Assembly (NCBI RefSeq): GCF_040947875.1
Contig: NZ_JBFRXN010000001.1
Location: 558,001 to 622,000, forward strand
Source: Pseudomonas sp. MYb118
GTDB lineage: Bacteria > Pseudomonadota > Gammaproteobacteria > Pseudomonadales > Pseudomonadaceae
DNA: 64,000 bases
Direction: 5' to 3'
The notes beneath the pieces were generated by a model. The model did not search any database, was not told where the DNA came from, and saw only the letters and a program-made list of their open reading frames with translations. Both the position numbers and the translations under genes were made by a program. Positions 33,527 to 42,380 of the stretch are shown here, piece after piece. Positions within the stretch are counted from its first letter, which is position 1. Each line of letters begins with the position of its first letter.

Positions 33527-35027
33527 TCCTGACACCGCACTGCGTTTCATCAATGGCCAATACCTGCCGCTGACCCAGGGGCGTGTGCGCACAGTGCTCG
33601 ACCCCGCCAACCTGCAAGCGGTCGGGCAGGTCGGCCTGTGCGGCGACACCGATGTGCAGGCTGCTGTCGAGGCGGCCACCGCCGCGCAACGGCAATGGCG
33701 GCAGGTCGATGCGAAAAGCCGCGCCGCGCTCCTGCATAAACTGGCTAACGCCCTGGAACAGAACAGCGCCGGCAACCGCGAAGTGGCGCGGCTGATGACC
33801 CTGGAAATGGGCAAGCCGTTCGCCGAGGCCATGGGCGAGCTGGCCAACTGCGCGCCGATCTTTCGCTACTACGCGGAAATGGCCCGGGACGAGGCGGGCA
33901 AGGTCGCCGGCACCACGCAAATTGGTTCGTTCCAGCATGTGCGTTATGAGCCCTGCGGCGTCAGCGTACACATCATGCCGTTCAACTTTCCGATCCTGCT
34001 GATGTGCTGGACGGTGGCGGCGTCGCTGGCGGCGGGCAACGCCTGCATCATCAAGCCGGCGGAAGCCACCACCCTATGCACGCTCAAGTTCATGGAGCAC
34101 TTCACCACGCTGGCGCCGGGGCTGGTGGCCTGCGTGCCGGGCGATGCCGCGACCGCCCAGGCGCTGGTGCAGTCCAGCGGCACCCACGCCGTGGCCTTCA
34201 CCGGCAGCGTGGCGGCGGGCAAGGCGGTGGCGGTGGCCTGCGCCGAGCGGATGAAACCCTGCGTGATCGAGGCCGGGGGCAGCGATCCGATGATCATTTC
34301 CAGGCATGCACCGCTGGAAGTCGCGGCGGCTGGGGCGGTGACTGCGGCGTTCCACCTGAGCGGGCAGATCTGCACTTCGGCGGAACGTTTCTATGTGGTC
34401 GACGAGATCCACGATGAGTTCGTCGCGCGCTTCGCCAAACGTACCCGGGCCCTGCGCATCGGCCATGGCCTTGAACACACGGAAATCGGCCCGATGGTCA
34501 GCGAGGCGGCACGCAACAAGGTTATGCGTCTGGTCGACGACGCCGTGGCCAAGGGCGCGACGGTGGTGTGTGGCGGACGGGTGCCGCCGCAGCACAGTGT
34601 TGGCTGGTTCTATGAGCCGACCATCCTTACCGGCGTGACGGCCGACATGGCGATCCTGCAGGAAGAGTGCTTCGGTCCGGTCGCGGCGATCTGCCGGGTC
34701 AGTGATTTCGACGAGGCGGTGCGCCTGGCCAATGACTCACCGTTTGGCCTCGGGGCGTCGCTGTTTTCCACCGACCTGGCCGAAGCGATGGAGGCCGCCG
34801 AGCGTCTTGAAGCGGGCATGGTCTGGGTCAACAACCCGCTGATCGACAGCGACGCGCTGCCCTTCGGCGGCTGGAAGATGTCGGGGCTCGGGCGCGAACT
34901 GGGGCGGCAGGGCCTGGAGGCGTTCCGCCGCTCGAAAATGGTCATCATCGATCACCAGCCGAAGATTCATGACTGGTGGTATCCGTATGGTGATGATGTC
35001 TTCTATCGCGATGTTGAACAACAATGA
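33513..35027 (+). CDS. NAD(P)-dependent aldehyde dehydrogenase, operon B
   Basis: A 504-residue ALDH-superfamily enzyme. The catalytic cysteine is in SGQICTSAERF and the general-base glutamate in EAGGSDPM (the usual ELGG has become EAGG). PFNFPILL and FTGSVAAG are the cofactor-binding segments, and ECFGPVAAI is conserved near the C-terminus. It oxidises an aldehyde to an acid as the last step of operon B. It overlaps the kinase gene, so it is co-transcribed. SSADH-like enzymes are the nearest group; the aldehyde is unknown. Confidence 0.86.
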   Translation: MTLFSPDTALRFINGQYLPLTQGRVRTVLDPANLQAVGQVGLCGDTDVQAAVEAATAAQRQWRQVDAKSRAALLHKLANALEQNSAGNREVARLMTLEMGKPFAEAMGELANCAPIFRYYAEMARDEAGKVAGTTQIGSFQHVRYEPCGVSVHIMPFNFPILLMCWTVAASLAAGNACIIKPAEATTLCTLKFMEHFTTLAPGLVACVPGDAATAQALVQSSGTHAVAFTGSVAAGKAVAVACAERMKPCVIEAGGSDPMIISRHAPLEVAAAGAVTAAFHLSGQICTSAERFYVVDEIHDEFVARFAKRTRALRIGHGLEHTEIGPMVSEAARNKVMRLVDDAVAKGATVVCGGRVPPQHSVGWFYEPTILTGVTADMAILQEECFGPVAAICRVSDFDEAVRLANDSPFGLGASLFSTDLAEAMEAAERLEAGMVWVNNPLIDSDALPFGGWKMSGLGRELGRQGLEAFRRSKMVIIDHQPKIHDWWYPYGDDVFYRDVEQQ

Positions 35028-35061
35028 CGCGGGGTTTCTGACACCCGCAATGATGTCAAAA

Positions 35062-35263
35062 CCATCGCGAGCAGGCTCGCTCCCACAGGCTCTGGGCACA
35101 CCTCCACCCCTGTAGGAGCGAGCATGCTCGCGATGGAGGTCCGAGCACCGCGGGCATCCAGACAACCCGCGTCATCGTTGACGACCATCGCGAGCATGCT
35201 CGCTCCTACAGGGGTATTGGTTGCCCATAAAGCCGGGGTACACCGCAAAACCTGTGGGAGCAG
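35062..35263. repeat. REP cluster: single REP, REPIN and truncated REP
   Basis: A lone right arm (CCATCGCGAGCAGGCTCGCTCC) starts at 35062. A full REPIN with GCATGC centres runs from about 35110 to 35213. A truncated left arm (CCTGTGGGAGCAGC) at about 35250-35263 abuts the stop codon of the minus-strand ALDH. The cluster occupies the gap between two convergent dehydrogenase genes. Confidence 0.88.
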
Positions 35264-36736
35264 CTATTTCAGGTACCACCCCCAAGGCTGGTCGCTGATG
35301 TACTCGGTCACCTGTTTGACTTCCAGGTAATTGTGCAGCCCCCACTCACCGAGCTCCCGGCCGATGCCGCTGTGTTTCATGCCGCCCCACGGTGCTTCGA
35401 CGAAGGTCGGTTGCGAGCAGTTGACCCAGACGATTCCCGCACGCAGCTGGTTGGCGACCCGGGCGCTGCGTTCGAGGTCGGCGCTCATGACGGCGGCGGC
35501 CAGGCCGAAGCGGCTGGCGTTGGCCATTTGCAGGGCCTGCTCTTCGGTCTTGAATCGCTTGACGCACAACACCGGGCCGAACACTTCTTCGCGCCACAGG
35601 ATGCTGTTGTGCCCCGGCTCATCGAAGATCGCCGGTTCAATGAAATAGCCCTCGGGCAGGTGCGCCGGGCGCTGGCCGCCGGTGAGCAGGCGGGCACCGC
35701 TGGCCAGGCCCTGGTCGACGTAACCGAGCACCTTGTCGTACTGCCCCTGGCTGACCAGCGGCCCCAGCAACACGCCGGGCTGCATGCCCTGGCCGATGCT
35801 GATCTTGCGGGTTTCGGCCACCAGCCGTTCGATCAGCCGCGGGGCGATGCCTTCCTGCACCAGCAGGCGCGAGGTGGCGCTGCACACCTGGCCCTGGTTC
35901 CAGAAAATCCCGAACAGAATCCACTCCACCGCCGCCTCGACATCGGCGTCGTCGAACACGATGAACGCCGATTTGCCGCCCAGCTCCAGGCTGATGTTCT
36001 TGATGTCACGCGCTGCCGCCGACATGATTTTCGCCCCGGTCGGCACGCTGCCGGTAAACGCCAGTTTGTCCACGCCCGGATGCTCGGTCAGCGGGCCACC
36101 GGCATCGGCGCCCAGGCCGCTGACCACGTTCAGCACCCCGGCCGGCAGGCCGATGCGGTCCGCCGCTGCGGCCAGTTCCAGGGCGGTCAGCGGGGTCAGT
36201 TCCGACGGTTTCAGTACCAGCGTCGCCCCGGCGGCCAGGGCCGGCGCGACTTTCCAGGCCGCCATCAGCAGCGGGTAGTTCCACGGAATGATCTGCCCGG
36301 CCACGCCAATCGGCTCGTGGCGGATACGGCAGCGAAAACGCGCATCGGGCAGCGCCAGGGGTTGGTCCTGCTGCTGGTCCAGTTCACGGGCCAGCCCGGC
36401 GTAGTAACGAAAGCAGCCGATGGCATCGCCGATATCCCACTGCGCTTCGGGCAAGGGTTTGCCGTTGTCGCGCACTTCCAGTTCGGCCAGGGCTTGCTGG
36501 CCGCTCTCCAGTTCGTCGGCCAGCGCTTCCAGCCACTGTGCGCGTTCGGCGCCGGTGGTCTGGCTCCAGCCATTGTCGAAGGCGCGCCGGGCGGCGCGCA
36601 CGGCGTGATCGACGTCTTCTTCGGTGCCCGCCGCTACGCGATGAAACGCCTGGCCGGTGGCCGGGTCGATGACGTCCAGGTAACCGCCCAGGTCCGGGCT
36701 GACCCACTCGCCGTTGATGTAAAGCTGATCATGCAT
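35264..36736 (-). CDS. Betaine-aldehyde-dehydrogenase-like ALDH, operon C
   Basis: A 490-residue ALDH with FTGSVPTGAKI, ELGGKSAFIV (catalytic Glu) and FWNQGQVCSATSRL (catalytic Cys), the same size and motif set as BetB and aminobutyraldehyde dehydrogenases. AGGAG precedes ATG 36736. It is the last gene of operon C (importer C plus ALDH) and overlaps the preceding permease stop by eight bases. An amino-aldehyde substrate from the imported amine is likely. Confidence 0.87.
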   Translation of the reverse strand: MHDQLYINGEWVSPDLGGYLDVIDPATGQAFHRVAAGTEEDVDHAVRAARRAFDNGWSQTTGAERAQWLEALADELESGQQALAELEVRDNGKPLPEAQWDIGDAIGCFRYYAGLARELDQQQDQPLALPDARFRCRIRHEPIGVAGQIIPWNYPLLMAAWKVAPALAAGATLVLKPSELTPLTALELAAAADRIGLPAGVLNVVSGLGADAGGPLTEHPGVDKLAFTGSVPTGAKIMSAAARDIKNISLELGGKSAFIVFDDADVEAAVEWILFGIFWNQGQVCSATSRLLVQEGIAPRLIERLVAETRKISIGQGMQPGVLLGPLVSQGQYDKVLGYVDQGLASGARLLTGGQRPAHLPEGYFIEPAIFDEPGHNSILWREEVFGPVLCVKRFKTEEQALQMANASRFGLAAAVMSADLERSARVANQLRAGIVWVNCSQPTFVEAPWGGMKHSGIGRELGEWGLHNYLEVKQVTEYISDQPWGWYLK

Positions 36737-37556
36737 GGTGAGACTCCTGGACGCCGGAACGGCGGTTTTGCAGGTGACGGGAAGTGAACAACAGCGCCAG
36801 CGACGCGCAGATGATGACCGTGGAAACCGCATTGATTTCCGGCGTCACGCCGCGCCGGATCGAAGAAAAGATGTAGATCGGCAACGTCGTCTCCGAGCCG
36901 GCGACGAAGAAGGCGATGATGAAATCGTCGAAGCTGAAGGTGAACGCCAGCAGGAACCCGGCCATGATCGCCGGGCTGATCTGCGGCAGCGTCACCCGCC
37001 AGAACGTGTGCATCGGCGGCGCATAGAGGTCGGCCGAGGCTTCGAGCAGGGCCTTGTCCAGCGAATCGACGCGGCTGCGCACGATCACCATCACCAGCGC
37101 CATGGTGAACAGCGAGTGCGCGGCGATTACCGTGAAGAAGCCCATGTTCAGGCGTGGCATAGCCGGGATCCAGCTGGCCAGCAACGGGTTGATCAGGTCG
37201 AACAGGCTGATGAAGGCAATCAGCGTCGAGATGCCGATGACGATGCCCGGGACGATGATCGCGCAGTAGGTCAGGGCGTCGAACAGCAGGCGCACCTTGG
37301 GGTGTGCACGCTGCAAGCCGAACACCGCCAGGGTGCCGAACAGGGTGGCGATCAGCGCCGAGGTGAAGGCGATCAACGCACTGTTGCCCAGCGCTTCCAT
37401 GATGAACGGGTTGCCGAAGGCGCGGCCGAACCACTGCGTCGAGCAGCATTCGAACGCCAGGCCGCTGCGCCCGGCGTTGAAGCTGAACAGCACGATCAGC
37501 GCAATGGGTGCGTAGAGGAACAGGTACAGCGAGGTCGAATAGCTGCGCAGCCACAT
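36729..37556 (-). CDS. Polyamine-type ABC importer C, permease 2 (PotC/PotI-like)
   Basis: A 275-residue permease with six membrane segments and the loop DKALLEASADLYAPPMHTF. FSFDDFIIAFFVAGSETT is characteristic of PotC/PotI. GGAGG lies 8 nt upstream of ATG 37556. It follows permease 1 by one base and overlaps the ALDH start. Confidence 0.88.
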   Translation of the reverse strand: MWLRSYSTSLYLFLYAPIALIVLFSFNAGRSGLAFECCSTQWFGRAFGNPFIMEALGNSALIAFTSALIATLFGTLAVFGLQRAHPKVRLLFDALTYCAIIVPGIVIGISTLIAFISLFDLINPLLASWIPAMPRLNMGFFTVIAAHSLFTMALVMVIVRSRVDSLDKALLEASADLYAPPMHTFWRVTLPQISPAIMAGFLLAFTFSFDDFIIAFFVAGSETTLPIYIFSSIRRGVTPEINAVSTVIICASLALLFTSRHLQNRRSGVQESHHA

Positions 37557-37557
37557 G

Positions 37558-38469
37558 TCACATGCCTCCATCGGCAGGGCGGCCGCCGTAGCGCGCCACC
37601 AGTTTCAGGTAGACACCGATGATCAGCAGCATCATCGCCACCAGCGTCATCGCCAGCGCGCTACCGAATGGCCAGTTGCGCGATTGCAGGAACAGATCGA
37701 CCAGCGCGTTGCCGACGAAGAACACCTTGCCGCCGCCGAGAATCGCCGGGATCAAAAACTCGCCCATCAACAGGATGAACACCAGCATCACCCCGGTGAT
37801 GATCCCCGGCGCGGAAAGCGGCAAGGTGATGCGCCGGAAGCTTTCGAAGGCGCTGGCGCCCAGGTCGGCGGACGCTTCCAGCAGGCGCTTGTCGAGTTTT
37901 TCCAGGCTGACGTAGATCGGGAAGACCATCAGCGGCAGGTAGCCGTAGACGATGCCGATCAGCACCGCCCAGGGCGTGTTGATCAAGCGCACGTCTTCAA
38001 GGCCAAGGCTTGCCAGCAGCGCCGGGATGCCCTTGCCACTGAGGATGAAGATCCACGCGTAGGTGCGGATCAGGAAACTGGTCCAGAACGGCACGATTAC
38101 CAGCGTCAGCAACAGCGAACGGTTGCGGGTGACCTTGACCGCCAGGAAGTACGCCAGCGGGTAGGCCGCCAGTAGGCACACCAGGGTGCCCAGTGGCGCC
38201 AGCATCAGCGTGTTGCTGAAGGCGGCGCCACGGGAACCGAGGTTGAGGTAGTTGGCCAGGGTGAAGCCACCGGCATAACCGCCCACAGCACTGCGCTCGC
38301 CGAAACTGAAGACCAGGATGATCACCAGCGGCATCAGCAACAGCAGCAGGAACCACAGGGTCGAGGGCAACAGCATCAGCATGGTGATCCGTCGGCCCAG
38401 GCTGCGCCGCTGGCGCACCGGGGCTGACAGGGCCGGCTGCACCGTTTGCGGGTGGGCGGCAGCGTTCAT
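37558..38469 (-). CDS. Polyamine-type ABC importer C, permease 1 (PotB/PotH-like)
   Basis: A 303-residue permease with a cytoplasmic N-terminal extension (about 30 residues), six membrane segments and the loop DKRLLEASADLGASAFESF. GAGGAG precedes ATG 38469. It lies between the binding-protein gene and permease 2 in operon C. Confidence 0.88.
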   Translation of the reverse strand: MNAAAHPQTVQPALSAPVRQRRSLGRRITMLMLLPSTLWFLLLLLMPLVIILVFSFGERSAVGGYAGGFTLANYLNLGSRGAAFSNTLMLAPLGTLVCLLAAYPLAYFLAVKVTRNRSLLLTLVIVPFWTSFLIRTYAWIFILSGKGIPALLASLGLEDVRLINTPWAVLIGIVYGYLPLMVFPIYVSLEKLDKRLLEASADLGASAFESFRRITLPLSAPGIITGVMLVFILLMGEFLIPAILGGGKVFFVGNALVDLFLQSRNWPFGSALAMTLVAMMLLIIGVYLKLVARYGGRPADGGM

Positions 38470-38500
38470 GGGGGACTCCTCATTGGCCATGGTCAGGGGC

Positions 38501-39643
38501 TCAGGCGGACTTGAAGCGCGCCATCAGTTCAGCGCGCGCGGGACTGGTGAGCGTGGCCGCTGCACCGAACTCCAGCGGGCTCAAGGCTTCTGCGGCCGGG
38601 TACATGATCGGGTCGTCGAGCATGGCGGTGGGCAGCAGCGCATCGACGCGCTTGTCGCCGCTCGGGTAGCCGTGGCTCAGCACTTCCAGCTTGTTGTGCT
38701 GCGGATCGAGCAGGTAGTTGATGAACGCATAGGCAGCGTCCTTGTGCTCCGAGCTCTTGGGGATGGCGAAGAAATCGCTCCACAGCTCGCCACCTTCCTT
38801 GCCCAGGGTGAAGTGCATCTGCTCGTTGTCGCGGTGCAGTTGCGAGGCGTCGCCGGTCCAGGACATCGCCAGCCAGGCATCGCCGCTGCGCATCGACGGC
38901 TGGATGTCGGAGTTGATCGCGAACAGGTGCGGCTTGACCTCGATCAGCAGTTTTTCCGCGTCGGCCAGTTCTTTCGGGTCCAGGGAGTTGAAGCTGTAGC
39001 CGAAGCTTTTCAGGGCGTTGCCGATGGCGGTCAACTGGTAGTCGTGGACCATCGTGCGACCACTGGCTGGACCTTGCGCGGCGGCCCAGAATTCTTTCCA
39101 GCTGGTGGGGCCGTTCTTCAGTTTGCCGGTGTCGTAGAGCATGCCGGTGGTGCCCCAGTTTTTCGGTACCGCGTAGACCTTGCCGTCCACTGTGCCCTGG
39201 GCCATGAACTTCTGCTGGAACGCCGAAGCGTCGAAATTGGGAATACGCGACAGGTCCAGCGGTTCGATCAGGCCCAGGCCGACGTAGGTGCTGATGGTGT
39301 AGTTGGTCGGCACCAGCACGTCCCAGCCACTGCCGCCGGCCTGCAACTTGGCGAGCATTTCTTCGTTGGAGCCGAACACGCTCATCGACACCCGCGCGCC
39401 GGTGGTCTTGCCGAACGTATCGAGGTTGTCCTGGCTGTGGTAATTCGGCCAGGTCGCCAGCGACAGGCGATCACCCAGCTTGGCCTGCTCGGCCGCGTGC
39501 GCGGTGGATGTCAGCAGGCCGGGCATGTTGGTGGCGACGACTGCGGCGGCAATCCCCAGGCCCGTGCGCCCGAGGAATTCGCGGCGGCTGATCGAGCCGT
39601 TCTGCCAGCTGCGCAGGGTTTTGATAAACGTCTTCTGGTCCAT
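38501..39643 (-). CDS. Polyamine-type ABC importer C, Tat-exported binding protein
   Basis: A 380-residue PotD-like protein. It begins MDQKTFIKTLRSWQNG and has a twin-arginine signal SRREFLGRTG followed by a hydrophobic stretch ending AHAA, so it is exported by Tat. Mature domain motifs include LATWPNYHSQDNLDTF and VPTNYTISTY. GGAG precedes ATG 39643. The order in operon C is ATPase, binding protein, permease 1, permease 2, ALDH. Confidence 0.86.
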   Translation of the reverse strand: MDQKTFIKTLRSWQNGSISRREFLGRTGLGIAAAVVATNMPGLLTSTAHAAEQAKLGDRLSLATWPNYHSQDNLDTFGKTTGARVSMSVFGSNEEMLAKLQAGGSGWDVLVPTNYTISTYVGLGLIEPLDLSRIPNFDASAFQQKFMAQGTVDGKVYAVPKNWGTTGMLYDTGKLKNGPTSWKEFWAAAQGPASGRTMVHDYQLTAIGNALKSFGYSFNSLDPKELADAEKLLIEVKPHLFAINSDIQPSMRSGDAWLAMSWTGDASQLHRDNEQMHFTLGKEGGELWSDFFAIPKSSEHKDAAYAFINYLLDPQHNKLEVLSHGYPSGDKRVDALLPTAMLDDPIMYPAAEALSPLEFGAAATLTSPARAELMARFKSA

Positions 39644-39677
39644 AGCACGCTCCACATCCGGTTGATGAATCGTTGAA

Positions 39678-40787
39678 TTACATCGCCATGGCCAGGCCGT
39701 TGGCGTTATCCCAGCCGACGCTCACTGCCGCGCCGTGTTCGAATGCATGGGCGTCCTGATGGCGCGGAACCCGCACGCAGACCACGCCGAAGGCCTGGGT
39801 GCGCACGCGGTATTCGGTGGAGTTGCCCAGGTAGATGCGGTCTTCCACGCAGCCTTGCAGCTTCACTTCGCGAGCCAGGTCGCCAGGGTTGCCGGCGATG
39901 CTGATCAGCTCCGGGCGCACCGCGATGCACCCGGCGGTGTCGGCACTCAGGGGCTTGCCGGTGGGCGTCAGCGGGCTGGTCAATTCCAGGCCCTGCTCGG
40001 TGCGCAGGACCACCGAGTTGCCGTGCAGGTGGCGCACGGTGCCGTTGAACAGATTGGATTCGCCGATGAAGTCGGCCACGTAGCGACTGGCCGGCGCTTC
40101 GTAGAGTTGTTCCGGGGTGGCGGTCTGGATGATCGAGCCTGCGTGCATGACGCTGATGCTGTCGCTCATCGACAAGGCTTCTTCCTGATCATGGGTGACC
40201 AGCACGAAGGTGATGCCGACTTCCCGTTGCAGGCGCAGCAGTTCCGACTGCATCTCCTTGCGCAGCTTGCGGTCGAGCGCCGCCAGCGGTTCATCGAGCA
40301 ACAGCACGGTGGGTTTGTTCACCAGGGCTCGGGCCAGGGCGACACGTTGTTGCTGACCACCCGACAGTTCGCTCGGCTTGCGCTGGCCGAAGCCACTCAG
40401 GCGCACCATTTCCAGCGCTTCATCGGCCATGCGCAGCTGGGTTTTGCGGTCCGGGCGCGGGGTGCGATAGCGCAGGCCGTAGGCGATGTTTTGTGCCACC
40501 GTCAGGTGCGGGAACAGCGCGTAATGCTGAAACACCATGTTCACCGGCCGCTCGTAGGCCGGCACACCGGCGACGCACTGGCCGGCCAGGCGCACTTCGC
40601 CGCTGGAGGGTTGTTCGAAGCCGGCGATCATGCGCAGGGTGGTGGTCTTGCCGCAGCCCGAACCGCCGAGGAAGGAGTGGAAGGCGCCACGGCGCACGGC
40701 GAAGTTCAGGCCACTGACGGCGGTCACGTCGCCATAGCGTTTGACCACATTGCAGAATTCGATATCACTTGGCGAATTGTCGTTCAC
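39678..40787 (-). CDS. Polyamine-type ABC importer C, ATPase
   Basis: A 369-residue PotA-like ATPase with Walker A GGSGCGKTT (usual Pro replaced by Gly), signature LSGGQQQRVALARAL, Walker B LLLDEPLAALD and a TOBE-type C-terminus with AVRPELISI. GTG 40787 is chosen because GGGAG lies 8 nt upstream; ATG 40832 lacks one. It is the first gene of operon C and lies next to a dyad operator and the LuxR gene. Confidence 0.87.
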   Translation of the reverse strand: MNDNSPSDIEFCNVVKRYGDVTAVSGLNFAVRRGAFHSFLGGSGCGKTTTLRMIAGFEQPSSGEVRLAGQCVAGVPAYERPVNMVFQHYALFPHLTVAQNIAYGLRYRTPRPDRKTQLRMADEALEMVRLSGFGQRKPSELSGGQQQRVALARALVNKPTVLLLDEPLAALDRKLRKEMQSELLRLQREVGITFVLVTHDQEEALSMSDSISVMHAGSIIQTATPEQLYEAPASRYVADFIGESNLFNGTVRHLHGNSVVLRTEQGLELTSPLTPTGKPLSADTAGCIAVRPELISIAGNPGDLAREVKLQGCVEDRIYLGNSTEYRVRTQAFGVVCVRVPRHQDAHAFEHGAAVSVGWDNANGLAMAM

Positions 40788-40860
40788 GAGGCCGGCTCCC
40801 TTGCAGTGATGAATCAGTGCGACGGGAGCCAAACTAGCAATGGCGGTTTTGCGCTGTATA

Positions 40861-40876
40861 TATCCCTTGGGGGATA
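40861..40876. promoter_or_regulatory. Dyad operator TATCCC-N4-GGGATA upstream of operon C
   Basis: A perfect 6+6 dyad (TATCCC TTGG GGGATA) lies 74 bases upstream of the ATPase start and 10 bases from the end of the LuxR gene. Both genes read on the minus strand, so the dyad is in the operon C promoter region. LuxR/NarL-family HTH proteins bind dyads of this size; the adjacent regulator is the obvious candidate. Confidence 0.55.
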
Positions 40877-40885
40877 GAGTCGTTT

Positions 40886-41695
40886 TCAGGCGTCGACGAC
40901 CAGTTCCTGGCCGGTGAGATCGCGAATGAACAGCCCGAGCAGTTCGGACTGGCTGCCGATGCCGAGCTTGGCGTAGATGTTCTTGCGATGGATCTTCACC
41001 GTGCCGGGACTGATGTTCAGTTGCTCGGCCACCGAGGCGCTGGAGTGACCGCGCAACAGCAGCTGGACGATTTCCTGTTCGCGGCCGGTGAGGATGTGCG
41101 CGCCGAACTGATCGAAGGCTTCGCGGATCTTGAAGTCCAGATCCTGCGCGGGCCGTGGTTGCTGGACCCGATGCAGGCGCCAGGCTTCATTGATGACCTG
41201 CTCGACCACGCCTTGCGCGCACTCGATCAACTGCATCTCGTCACGACTGAACGCACAACTGGCCGAAGAGCGCATCAGCGACAACACCGCCATGGCGCCG
41301 CCGCCCAGTTCGACGAAAAACGCCACTTCCTCGGCCAGGCCCGTTTGCTGGTAATAGGTCAGGTAATACTCGCCGAGGTAGAAGTGGTCGGGTGCGAACT
41401 GGCGCAGGCGCCACAGCCCCGGCGCCTGCCCGCGGGTGCAGGCCAGGTAGAACGGATCGAGCAGGTAGGGCCCGCACTGATAGTCATCGACATACACCGC
41501 ACGCTTGTCGGCGGCGAAGGTATCGAACAGCGCCAGTGGCCGGTGGTTGCCTTCGTAGACGAACAGGACGAAATGATCGACCGGGCATACCTGGCGCAAC
41601 CAGTGGCTCAACCCGGCCAGTCGCGCATGCCCCGCTTGCAGGTCGAGCAAGTGGGCGACACCGGTGGTCCAGAGTTTGAGTTCCTTGGGGCGCAT
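40886..41695 (-). CDS. LuxR-family transcriptional regulator
   Basis: A 269-residue protein. The C-terminal HTH is canonical (LTGREQEIVQLLLRGHSSASVAEQLNISPGTVKIHRKNIYAKL from about residue 200). The N-terminal 190 residues match neither a response-regulator receiver nor the classical AHL-binding tryptophan pattern, so the signal is unknown. It lies immediately upstream of operon C on the same strand and probably activates it. ATG 41695 has only a weak ribosome-binding site. Confidence 0.83.
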   Translation of the reverse strand: MRPKELKLWTTGVAHLLDLQAGHARLAGLSHWLRQVCPVDHFVLFVYEGNHRPLALFDTFAADKRAVYVDDYQCGPYLLDPFYLACTRGQAPGLWRLRQFAPDHFYLGEYYLTYYQQTGLAEEVAFFVELGGGAMAVLSLMRSSASCAFSRDEMQLIECAQGVVEQVINEAWRLHRVQQPRPAQDLDFKIREAFDQFGAHILTGREQEIVQLLLRGHSSASVAEQLNISPGTVKIHRKNIYAKLGIGSQSELLGLFIRDLTGQELVVDA

Positions 41696-41873
41696 GGCAG
41701 CTTCGGGTAACAGGGAAGCTTCAAGCGATGCACAAATTACGCCATGGCGGTTTGCGCCATGGATAGCGGGGCGGGCGAGGGGGCGTGCGGAAAAACACGC
41801 ACCTTTACGGGGCTGGTTGTTACCGAGAGCTACAGGGTCAGTATCATCCTCGAGGCATTTATGGGGCGGACCG

Positions 41874-42080
41874 TCAGAGCGCGTAGCCTGCCGTCAAGGC
41901 AATCGGGGCGTCCTGCGCACCCACGATCAGATGGAAAGGCACTTGCACGGGCTCATCGACGGAACTGACCTCGAAGCCACCAACCACCACGGGTTGGCGC
42001 TCACACATTTCAGTCGACTCTCCGGCCATCTTTTTCGCCATTTTCGCGTGATTCGCTGCGATTTCACTGAGAGTTGACAC
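41874..42080 (-). CDS. Small hypothetical protein (68 aa)
   Basis: GTG 42080 is preceded by CGGAG at a good distance. The product begins STLSEIAANHAKMAKKMAG and has a charged helix followed by a beta-rich hydrophobic half (QPVVVGGFEVSSVDEPVQVPF). No family is recognised. There is no signal peptide. It stands alone between the LuxR gene and a REPIN. Confidence 0.5.
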   Translation of the reverse strand: MSTLSEIAANHAKMAKKMAGESTEMCERQPVVVGGFEVSSVDEPVQVPFHLIVGAQDAPIALTAGYAL

Positions 42081-42257
42081 GTTGTATCTCCGAAAAGCTG
42101 ACCCAGCTCGTTGCTGGCGTAGGTGAGTATAGATGATGGTTGTTACGCCAGGATTTCGACGCTCCCTGACGATCACGCCTGCGTGTGCAAACCGTGAGCC
42201 AGAGGCTGTGGGGTTTTCAGGGCGCTAGACGCCAGGCGACGAGTGGTGAACTCGACC

Positions 42258-42361
42258 CCTGCAGGAGCGAGCCTTGCTCGCGATGGACGCAAGAACGCCG
42301 CGGGGTTTCAGCTGCCCGGTGTTATCGTTGACGTCCATCGCGAGCAAGGCTCGCTCCTACA
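42258..42361. repeat. REPIN
   Basis: Facing REP arms CTGCAGGAGCGAGCCTTGCTCG and CGAGCAAGGCTCGCTCCTACA, with matching seven-base CCTTG/CAAGG centres. It fills much of the 300-base gap between the 68-aa gene and the next gene; the rest (42081-42257) shows nothing recognisable. Confidence 0.9.
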
Positions 42362-42380
42362 AGTGGGCACGGTCGAAACC

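Noticed and set aside
12000..42000. Genomic island acquired as one block
   Set aside because: No integrase, transposase or tRNA boundary was seen, and REPINs typical of the host are spread throughout.
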